Below, in pieces: positions 56,099 through 64,000 of a stretch of DNA of 64,000 bases. Under the pieces are notes generated by a model. The model was not told where the DNA came from. It searched no databases and was given only the letters and a program-made list of their open reading frames with translations. Origin of the DNA: Echinarachnius parma (Eukaryota; Echinodermata; Echinoidea; Clypeasteroida; Echinarachniidae). The position numbers and the translations under genes were made by a program. Location of the stretch: positions 1 to 64,000 of the forward strand of contig JBAMJV010009403.1 of assembly GCA_037951105.1 (NCBI GenBank), written 5' to 3'. Positions within the stretch are counted from its first letter, which is position 1. Every line of letters starts with the position of its first letter.

Positions 56099-57567
56099 CA
56101 TGGACCAAGCGTACACATCATACCGCAACCTTCTCACCACAGCAGCCATGAGCTTCATCCCACGCGGCCACCGCCGCTGCTACATCCCCTCATGAGACGA
56201 TGAATATAACGACCTCTACAACGACTTCCTCGAGGCCGAATGCGGCGATGAAGCAGCCTCTAAGGCAACCCTTCTAACAGCCTGCCTAGACAACAAACGC
56301 AGAGAGAGATGGGAGGAGACAGTTCAAGGAATTAACTTCACCCACTCCAGCAGACTGGCCTGGAAAACGAAGTCCCAAGCCAAAACAATGCCCCGTTACC
56401 GCTAACTCAATCGCGGAACAGCTCCTCGAGAACGGTCGCTTCAAAGACGCATACAAGAACCACACTCGCCACATCAAACATGAAACATCCAAACTCTGGC
56501 AGGCACCAGGAGTGGATGGACTCTTGTCATCAAAGGCTCAAGGACCAGACAACCTGCCTCCTGAGTTCCTACTGCACTGCGGACCCAAATGCCTGGAATG
56601 GTTATCATCCTGCCCCACCCACCAGTATGGCGCAAAGCAACCATCATCGCCTTACCCAAGCCAAACAAGCCCTTAGACAACCCCAAGAACTACAGACCAA
56701 TCTCCTCCTCTGCATCCCCTTCAAGCTACTCGAAAGACTCCTCCTAGCCCGGCTGGAACCAATCGTCGACCCCCAACTTCCTTACGAACAAGTAGGTTTC
56801 CGCCGCTGCCGCAGCACCGTCCAACAAGTAGTCTTGCTCACCAATGACATCGAGAGCAGTTTTGAGAGAGGCCACAAGGCTGATGCCATCCTGGTCGACC
56901 TAACTGCAGCCTACGACACCGTGTTGCACCAGGGACTTACCCTGAAGCTCCTCTAGATGGTCCCAGACCGCCACCTAGTAGGATTCATAACCAACAACCT
57001 ATCTAACCGCAAGGTTCAGTCATGGCACCAACGCTCTTCAACATTTACATCAGTGATATGCCCAAGACTGCCGCACGACAGTACGGCTACGCAGACGACC
57101 TTGCTCTCTTCCACTCGGACAAAAAATGGTCAAAAGTTGAAGACGCCCTAACATATGACATGACCAAGATAGCGAACTACGTGAAGACATGGAGACTAAA
57201 GCTGAGCGCTGCAAAAACAACGGCAACTGCCTTCCACCTCAACACCAAAGAAGCAAACCGCCAGCTCACAGTCAAAGTCAACAGGAACCCAATGCCCTAC
57301 ATCCCCTCCCCAACATATCTTGGAGTAAAGCTAGATAGACAGCTGACCTTCAAACCACACCTTGATTCACTCCGAGCCAAAATCTCATCTAGGAACCACC
57401 TACTCCGCCGCCTTGCGGGCACCACCGGGGGTGCTAAAACTCCCACGCTTCGTACTGACGCCCTCGCACTAGTCTATAGTGCTGCCGAGTATGCCGCCCC
57501 TACATGGTGTCGCAGCTCACAAACACCCAAATTGGACATTCTGAACGAGGATCATCATCATGAATGA
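56099..57567 (+). pseudogene. Second LINE: reverse transcriptase
   Basis: The motifs are in order: QAPGVDGL-type text and PKPNKPLDNPKNYRPIS-type text are readable across frames near 56500-56705. These are followed by CIPFKLLERLLLARLEPI, QVGFRRCRST, AILVDLTAAYDTV, MAPTLFNIYISDMP and YGYADDLALF (catalytic YADD). YLGVKLDRQLTFKPHL comes in the thumb region. Breaks occur near 56500-56700, at 56954 and at about 57020. Long stretches remain open, so it is younger than the LINE at 21 kb. Confidence 0.86.
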
Positions 57568-58143
57568 GGATCATCACAGGATGCCTCAGACCCACACCAA
57601 CTGATCTCTTACCAGTAATCGCTGGTATCACACCCCCGCCCTCCGCAGAGAACACTATACTCAACAACTAGTAAACAAGTCCCTCCAAGACCGTACACAC
57701 CCTCTACACCATACCACCCAGAACACACATCCGGCCCGCCAACGCCTACGCTCACGCAAACCGTTCAGTCGCCATGCTGACACCTTGCGGGAGGGTACCC
57801 ACAACACCCTCACCGCATGGAAGGACAGCTGGCAGCAGACCCAAACCCCCCTCAATTCAAAGTGACCCCAAACACAAAGCTACCACTTGGCGCGGATCTA
57901 CCCCGAAAGGATTGGGTCACCCTGAACAGGCTCCGCACAGGGGTCGGCAGATTTAACGCCAACATGCACTGCTGGGGACTCAGACCTTCTCCGGCTTGCA
58001 TGTGTGGAGCACCCGAGCAGACTGCCTCCCACATCATGAAGAGTGCCCAATACTTCGCCCACCCCGGCCACCCAAACCCAGATTTGAACAACTTGGACCC
58101 CGACACTGTTCACTGGCTACAAAACTTGCGTGATGTTGCGTAG
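57568..58143 (+). pseudogene. Second LINE: C-terminal segment with Cys/His motif
   Basis: LNRLRTGVGRFNANMHCWG then CMCGAPEQTASHIMKSAQ gives a C-x-C-G-x-x-E-Q-T-x-x-H pattern seen at the ends of many invertebrate LINE proteins. In relatives the block ends with a Cys where this copy has Ala. The segment stops at 58141 (TAG), shortly before the (AAG)n tail. It is out of frame with the RT block. Confidence 0.8.
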
Positions 58144-58177
58144 AAGCTGCGCTGCCTCATACGCAAGAAGAAGAAGG

Positions 58178-58682
58178 TCGATCATTTAACTAGTATTATC
58201 GAATCAGGACAATATCTCTTTGGATTCATTGCATTGCATGGTTGAATTGAAAATGGGGGACGGTCGGAAGTGAAATGTTGTAAAATATGCCAAAAGTGAT
58301 CATTTATAGGAACATTAACTCTTGTATCGCCTTTAAAAAAAATTGTGATATTATTGAAAAGCCTACTCGTTATTTTGTAAATACCATATGTCCTGTAGGA
58401 TGCTTGAGGTTCCAGTCTTAGTATAGCCGGTCACCAGTTACAGTATATCCTGGATGACCGAGGACGCAATATAACTATTGACCGGTTATACTAGGTCTTG
58501 AATGCCAAAATATAATTTGGATGGATGTGTTTGCAGAATAATAAGCATTGGTAATGTGGACCACGAGATAGTCAAATTTAACAGGTGCGACATAGTACAC
58601 CACATTACTGGGATATTGTTGTTTTTGTTAGCCTGTAGTAAAGTAATACCACTGATAAGAATTCGGACAAAACAAGCAGCTT
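58178..58682. other. NLR intron; no gene; short palindromic stretch at 58400-58500
   Basis: 'gttccagtcttagtatagcc' and 'ggttatactaggtcttgaat' are weakly inverted around 58455, with 'ggtcaccagttac' and 'ctattgacc' between. No gene. Confidence 0.4.
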
Positions 58683-60251
58683 AAAAGGGTAGTACAGTTT
58701 TGGTTAGCCTAAGCCTTAGTAACCAAAACCTACACAATAACATTTAACAATAATAGTTATAACTCCACCATGCTCGAAAATACCTTTACAAACAACTAAG
58801 TAAAAAGCCTGTTATCATTCACAAGGGCCATTAAACACAAAAGAGCGCTCTCAAACAAAGCGTTGGTTTCAACAATTTTTCATACAGAATTATGTATGTG
58901 ATGTTTTGTTGAAAATAATAGAGTGACCATCAATTAAATAGAGTGATCATCAACAACTATTTAAAAACTACTTTTGACAATTAAAAAGAAAAGGTAAGGA
59001 TGTTATTTGCCTCCGAAACGAAGTAGCCGGAGGCATTATGTTTTCGGTCGTCCGTCTGTCTGTACGTCCCGTTCTCGTGATCGCGTTATCTCAAGAACCG
59101 ATTGACGGATTCTCACTAAACTTGGATCAACTTGGATAAACTTGGATCAAACTTGGAGTGCCAATGATCTGATTATATTTTGGGGTCATTAGGTCAAAGG
59201 TCAAAGGTCACAGCTAGGACTCATTATATATGCAAATATAGATCGTGATCGCGTTATCTCAGGGACCGATTGACGGATTCTCACCAAATTTGGTTCATGT
59301 ATGTATCTTGGAATGCCAATTATCTGATAAGATTATGGGGTCATGAGGTCAAAGGTCAAATGTCATAAGGCTCATTATATATGCAAAAATACCGCGTGAT
59401 CGCGTTATCTCAAGAACCGATCGGCGGATTCTCACCAAAATTATTTAATGTATGTATCTTGGGGTGCCAATGAAATTATTATATTTTGGGGACATGAGGT
59501 CAAAGGTCACAGGATTACATATGCAAAAAATGCTTTTGATTGCGCTTATATTCCAAAATAGCTTCATCGCGTTATCTTAATAAGTGAATAATGGATCTGG
59601 ACCATACTGGGTGCATGTATGTATCTTGATGAGTCGAAAAGGTGTGTAAGTGTTGGGGTCATGAGGTCAAAGGTCGCAGGGCTCAATGAATTAGCTTGTA
59701 ATTGCACAACCTCAAGAACTGAATGTCAGATTTTAATAAAACTTGGTACCTGAATGTACCTCAGAAAGCCATTGTAGCCATCAGATTTGCAAGTCATGAG
59801 GTCAAAGGTCAAGGTCATAGGACTCATTAATATGCAAAAATAGCTTGTAATTGCAATATCCCAAGAACCATTTGACAAATAACCATCAACATAACTGTGT
59901 ACATGCGTATTTTTTAGGGAGCTATACACTTATACAATTTTGGGGTCTTTATGTCAAAGCTCAAGGTCATGGCCTATACATGCAATTATAGCTCATAATT
60001 GTGATATATCAGGTCTGGACAGGTAGACAGATAACTATGTTGACATGTTAATATGGACTTGATATATAAATTGCAGAATGGTGGAGGCATCATTTACGAC
60101 CGCGCGCAGTCGAAGATCCATCTAGTTTAAATCGAATATATATGTTCCCATATTTATAACAGTCAAATATATTTATTGATATTTCTGGCGTTTCTGATCG
60201 ATTTTGATCAAATAGAGTTTCACGACTTCACATGATATTCATATGTAATAT
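58683..60251 (-). mobile_element. MITE family A, inverted, split by an AGGTCA repeat element
   Basis: The left part (58683-58998) reads as inverted family A from 'aaaagggtagtacagttttg'. The sequence then jumps to an unrelated repeat (59001-60127) and resumes family A interior at about 60145 ('atatttattgatatttctgg', 'cgattttgatcaaata'). It is a clear case of insertion into an older MITE. Confidence 0.75.
59001..60127. repeat. Repeat element with degenerate units of about 110-190 bp and AGGTCA sites
   Basis: It opens with 'gcctccgaaacgaagtagcc' then 'ggaggc' (a hairpin), followed by 'cgtccgtctgtctgtacgtc', then about six decaying units with 'gatcgcgttatctcaagaac', 'cggattctcaccaaa' and 'ggggtcatgaggtcaaaggt'. 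AGGTCAAAGGTCA appears about five times. The plan (hairpin, TCCGTC run, AGGTCA units) matches the element at 48607-49375 although most of the sequence differs. It is non-coding. Confidence 0.8.
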
Positions 60252-61048
60252 TAAAGGGATAGTTGAGTATTGGTCAAACTTAACTTTAGTAACCAAAACC
60301 TGCACCATTACGGTGCAAACTAATAGTTATAACTCCACCATGCTCGAAAAGTATACACAATTACAAACGACAAAGTAAAGCCCCTGTTATCATTCAAAAA
60401 GAGCCGTTACAACTCAAGAGTCAAATTAACTCTAGAGTACGCTAGCGCGAAGCGCTAGCGTTCTAGGTTCTCCTAATACTGGACTGAAACTGAATTTTTT
60501 TTTTTGCACGCTAATTGTGCTTAAAATTATACATATGATACGGTACTTACCACCGATTCATTCTCCAATATGTGATCCAACTATCGGTTGGATTAAAATT
60601 ATGGTTTTTCCCTCAATTCCGCTAAAAATCAGTGATTTATGCGCCTCCTCGACTTCTCTCCGTGTGTTAGCTGCGACTCCGAACAGATTTTGAACGAAAG
60701 ATGATCGCAATGCATGGCCGCCGATGCGAACGGCGAACGGCGCTTGCGATACACATTGTACATGCGTGGTAAGCTTAGGAGAACCTAGAACGCTAGCGCT
60801 TCGCGCTAGCATTCTCTAAAAGTGATGTCCGGACGTCAATCACTTTTATATTATATTTTGAAAGCAAATTTCACAACAATGAGAGCATTTGAGTGGGAAT
60901 TGTTATTATTTCCCATGTTTCTTTTAATGATCTTTCACATGGAATTGAAATCAACCAAATCAGTTACAATTATTATTATTATTTTTTTTTTTTTTTTTTG
61001 GGGGGGGGGGGGCACTTCGGAAAATACCAATACTCAACGCTCCCTTAA
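60252..61048 (-). mobile_element. MITE family A, inverted, split by a hairpin-ended element
   Basis: It starts 'aaagggatagttgagtattg' and ends 'caatactcaacgctccctta', with the family interior before 60425 and after about 60811. The interruption is the element at 60441-60810. A T run followed by a 13-base G run lies at about 60985-61012. Confidence 0.7.
60441..60810. mobile_element. 370-bp element with 36-bp TIRs that each contain a hairpin
   Basis: The two ends are perfect inverted repeats of 36 bp. The outer half of each is itself a hairpin, GCTAGCGC-gaa-GCGCTAGC, and the inner half reads 'gttctaggttctcctaa'. The body contains a minus-strand open frame of 84 codons (60558-60812) with no recognised domain, closely followed by 'ggtggtaagtacc', a strong minus-strand splice-donor-like site. 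The target duplication is unclear. Confidence 0.78.
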
Positions 61049-61485
61049 ATTACATAAAACTGTAGCAAATACGACAAAATTGTTACTCCGCACGTGGCTC
61101 CCATAGACCCCCGCTTATGGAGCACACGCACTATATAAACAAACAAAACGTGATAACAAGTACCACGTTTACTTCGCACTTTTTAAATAAATAAATTCAC
61201 CAAACAAACAAGATTTCATTACTTAAACAGGGGGACCAGTTTGTAAGTCCAAAGAAATCTTGTCCGACCTTTGGCGTATTCAGGTTTATTCAAATGCAGA
61301 TGTCGATCGATAAGGTACGCAGTTTACAATAGGTAATTGTGCCCAAACAACGGAGTACAAAGATCATTATGAGTACGTAAAGCAAGCACACACACATAGT
61401 TCTGATGCAATAACCTCACGACATTCGAGCAGATGAGTTCATTAGTATTATGTACACACAAAAAACATGTACAATTTAGTGCGAT
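61049..61485. other. NLR intron; no gene seen
   Basis: AT-rich sequence with no recognised repeats. Confidence 0.4.
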
Positions 61486-61674
61486 TTAGCAGGCACAGAC
61501 TTGGTAAAATTGGCAAAATTGGAAGCCTGACATGGAGCGCCCTAAAATAAAAAAATACACGCCCATGTTCTGGTATCGTTTTTCATTGGAAAATAAACCC
61601 TATCCGATGGACATAATTATTTTGTTACTATAATTTGGGAAGAGACCCGTCCCGTTTTTGGGGACCACTCTATA
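61486..61674 (+). mobile_element. Right end of a mariner-like MITE, family B
   Basis: 'gacatggagcgccctaaaat', 'tatcgtttttcattggaaaa' and 'gtcccgtttttggggaccac' match the right half of 49986-50503. The left half is absent. Confidence 0.7.
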
Positions 61675-61729
61675 TAGAACAAAAAATGTTTTTATCCGTC
61701 AATACATAAGTCATTTTCTAAACAGATTT

Positions 61730-61925
61730 AGTAACATTGTCCAAATCCAACAAATTATTAAGAACTCTTGCGGTTCACTCATACCATGTTGTTTTTCTAT
61801 TACCAAACATGATTCGGTTTTTTGAATTCCCCTTTCGTTACAAAAATCTTTACGATTGAAGTGTTCGGATTGTTCATCATCCACAGGAAACTGTGTACAA
61901 AGTCAATGTAATGGATAATGATCAT
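61730..61925 (-). mobile_element. MITE family G fragment, inverted
   Basis: 'agtaacattgtccaaatcca', 'gattgaagtgttc' and 'actgtgtacaaagt' are the reverse complement of the family G copies at 11484 and 15850. Confidence 0.6.
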
Positions 61926-61949
61926 CGCTAGTGCGCTTACCCCAAACTG

Positions 61950-62185
61950 TATACTCTAATCGAAAGAACACAGTGTTTTGAACACACTGTATTTAGTGTA
62001 AGCACAATGAGAAGATTATGGTAAATTAGAACGGTTTCACAGTGTGAACACTCATCCCATTGTGATCACCACAGTGAAAGTGCTAAGATACACTGTGTGA
62101 GCCCACTATTCTACACACTATAAACGCAGCCAATTTCACACTGTGGTGACAGTGCGCACACAGTGATTTTACGGTGTGAGTTGGT
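61950..62185. repeat. Cluster of CACTGTG/CACAGTG motifs
   Basis: About a dozen ACACTGT or ACAGTGT motifs in both orientations occur within 230 bp ('gaacacactgta', 'ttcacagtgtgaacac', 'atacactgtgtgag', 'tttcacactgtggtgacagt', 'acacagtgattt'). It could be a fold-back element. No coding sequence. Confidence 0.55.
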
Positions 62186-62769
62186 TTTCATATTGTTAAC
62201 ATGCTCCAATCTGTGATCTTTATCATGTTATATCGATATATGATATAATCATGTTTAAGAGGAATAGAGGAATAGACTTTCTATGAAGCCAGGAGTTATA
62301 ATGACTATTGATTGATTATATAACAAAATATTCCTCCCTGCCATCTACTATGATACAACGTACACGTCAGTCTACCACTGTTTTTTTTGTTTTTTTACAT
62401 AGCTTTGAAAATCCATGTTTATGTTGGTATCCGATTAACAGTGAACATATGTAGTTGCTACATAAATTTAGTTTCCTTCTTCTGCATACAAATACCAACA
62501 ACCAAGTAGGGCTTGCTACATATTTTTGTCTTAATTAAAGTAATTATTACGGGAAAACTGACAGCGGCTTGAAATTGTTGAGTTTCGATGAAGTTATTTT
62601 TTTCTGAATATTTGCGTTTCCTTATTGAAGGTATATTTCCACACATGATAACCGTTATGATAATGTCTATAGACAGGATGTGGGTGAAATAAAGCCAATA
62701 AACCGTTCTGATACATGTATTGAGAAATATTTATTACCACATATTATTTCGTGTTTGTTTTTTCTGCAG
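62186..62769. other. End of NLR intron 8; splice acceptor at 62769
   Basis: AT-rich, closing with 'tttgttttttctgcag', a strong polypyrimidine tract and acceptor for the NACHT exon. No gene. Confidence 0.6.
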
Positions 62770-63480
62770 ATAATCCATCTCCAAGACTGCCGACTCTCAC
62801 AGACGAACAGATTGAAGACTGTGCTAATGATCTCCGGTCTTTCTATCGGAGGCATATATGCAAGATAAGAGATGACCCTCTCGACCCCACTTCACTCCGT
62901 CCATTGGAGGAGATCTACACCAACCTCAAGATGCACACTGAAGATGGCGATGAGTGGGAAGAATTGAAATACGAAGACCTCCTCACAATCGACAACAATG
63001 GGGAGCTCGCCAAACGACTGCTGGTACAGGGAGAAACTGGGTCTGGCAAGACCACCCTGTGTGCAAAGATTGCATGGGACTGGGTGAATCAAACACAATT
63101 CACACAATTCAAAATGGTTCTCATCATCCCACTAAGAGAATCTGAAAATTACACCGTTGGACAAATAGTGAAAGGCTATCTTAGGAAAAACAATCCTATT
63201 CAAGCCAACCAGCTGGATACATACATCATGTTGAATCCAGATAAGTTCTTCATCATCCTTGACGGGCTTGATGAGTTCAAAAGGACAATTCCCGAGTCAA
63301 ATACCAACATGTCACAGGAAAATCACATAGACATTGTCAAAACTCTGACATCAGATCACCTAGAAAACTGCTTTGTGTTGGTAACGACACGGCCTTGGAA
63401 AGCAGACGAGATCAGATGGAATTTGAAACTAAGAGAATTGTATTCCTTCATCCGCGTTGAATGTTTCAATAAGAACGATA
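62770..63480 (+). CDS. NLR exon 9: NACHT domain, N-terminal part
   Basis: The exon starts with AT, completing the G left by exon 8 (Asp), then NPSPRLPTLTDEQIEDC. The NACHT NTPase follows: Walker A GETGSGKTT (63030-63056), Walker B FFIILDGLDE (63246-63275) with the extra acidic residue typical of NACHT, and sensor-1-like FVLVTTRPWKADE. NACHT domains bind ATP and drive receptor oligomerisation in cytosolic innate immune sensing. The frame runs into a stop at 63492 after FNKNDIL because of an apparent single-base deletion at about 63482. The ATG at 62751 lies in the intron and is not the start. Confidence 0.9.
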
Positions 63481-63484
63481 TTTT

Positions 63485-64000
63485 GGTTACATAGCGAAAT
63501 ATTTTAGGAATGATGAAACAAAAGCTAACACACTAATCCAATGTATACATGATAATGACATAATATTCGAACACATGGCCCCATATCCTATTTACATAGC
63601 TATGCTATGTTTGATGTGGAGAGAGCAGGGGAATGAGAAAAGAACAGAATTACAAAAGCTACAGACATTTTCACAGATATTTAAGGAAATGTTTATATTC
63701 TGAGAGAGCATTTTATCATTAATGGTTTGGATCTAGATGATTCATCACGAGAGGTGCATCTCAGAGAAATAGATGACCACTTGAAACTCAGTTTCCCAGA
63801 TCGCATTCAATGGCCTTTTGAAAAGAAAGATGATTTCAAAGAAAATGATTTCAAAGACTGCCCCGATGCCATGAAAACGGCGTGTAAAATCGGAGTTCTT
63901 ACGAAAGAAAGAAAGCTGATCCCCAATGTACAGTTGCAGGGTACTTCCCAATCCCGGTTACAACCTACAGTGTACTTCACCCATAAGCTCTTCCAAGAGT
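63485..64000 (+). pseudogene. NLR exon 9 continued, out of frame: NACHT C-terminal part
   Basis: NACHT-like sequence continues in a shifted frame: GYIAKYF from 63485 and HMAPYPIYIAMLCLMW (helical subdomain) to about 63699. A second single-base loss at about 63697 shifts it again to REHFIINGLDL from 63703, then KTACKIGVLTKERKLI and TVYFTHKLFQE, the winged-helix end, at the window edge. Both shifts go the same way (apparent 1-bp deletions). Leucine-rich repeats would be expected further right. Either the gene is dead or the assembly has indel errors. Confidence 0.82.

Larger units (their letters stand above)
55450..58177 (+). mobile_element. C-rich non-LTR retrotransposon in sense orientation in NLR intron 8
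   Basis: Its base composition (about 53% GC, C-rich on this strand) differs sharply from the AT-rich surroundings. It carries endonuclease, reverse transcriptase and a C-terminal Cys/His segment, then ends in 'aagaagaagaagg'. The flanks share 'tcgatc' (about 55447 and 58178), a tentative target duplication. Several frameshifts make it non-functional as read. The clade was not settled; the (AAG)n tail and C-terminal motif recall RTE/Jockey-like elements. Confidence 0.85.

Noticed and set aside
60558-60812. 84-codon minus-strand frame as a gene
   Set aside because: It reads through one TIR of the hairpin-ended element and has no recognised domain. It is kept only as a finding about possible exon capture.
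62751-62769. ATG at 62751 as the start of the NACHT protein
   Set aside because: It lies in the polypyrimidine tract before a strong acceptor at 62769, and the exon phase matches the Death exon exactly.

Overview
The window looks like animal DNA from a deuterostome invertebrate, most likely an echinoderm (sea urchin or sea cucumber type). The reasons are spliced exons with GT/AG borders, about 38% GC, dense non-LTR and DNA-transposon debris, and a Death-NACHT NOD-like receptor (NLR) of the kind greatly expanded in echinoderms. No bacterial or viral genome features are present. The species call is inference.

Only one host gene is visible: an NLR on the + strand from about 42.4 kb to past the right edge. 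It has a strong-context start at 42449, then a series of small exons that all begin and end in phase 0. These encode basic, Ser/Arg-rich modules. Next comes an exon ending in a 2A-type ribosome-skipping motif (DIETNPGP, 50807-50830), a Death-domain exon (52055-52323), a 10.4 kb intron and a NACHT exon (62770 to the edge). Phases match at every junction except module exon 3, whose acceptor AG reads GG. If 2A works, one mRNA would yield a separate basic protein of about 440-510 residues plus a Death-NACHT receptor starting with proline. The NACHT exon carries two single-base deletions about 215 bp apart, so this copy is either a pseudogene or contains sequencing errors.

The left 40 kb holds no convincing gene. 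It is a set of diverged, same-orientation paralogous segments (about 1-3.3, 10.9-25.9, 26.7-31.8, 34.6-37.1 and 38.2-40.5 kb), each loaded with different transposons. Because the copies are paralogous they reveal empty sites. One shows that a 5.26 kb element with 44-bp perfect terminal inverted repeats and an 8-bp target duplication (14792-20064) inserted after duplication. Another brackets a dead LINE at 21.0-24.1 kb. A 1290-bp tandem duplication (6890-9469) is very recent.

The NLR introns are also full of mobile DNA: mariner-like MITEs, a 0.93 kb palindrome built from four tRNA-like units (45868-46800), AGGTCA-rich tandem repeats, nested MITEs, a second C-rich LINE (55.45-58.18 kb), and a small element with hairpin ends (60441-60810).
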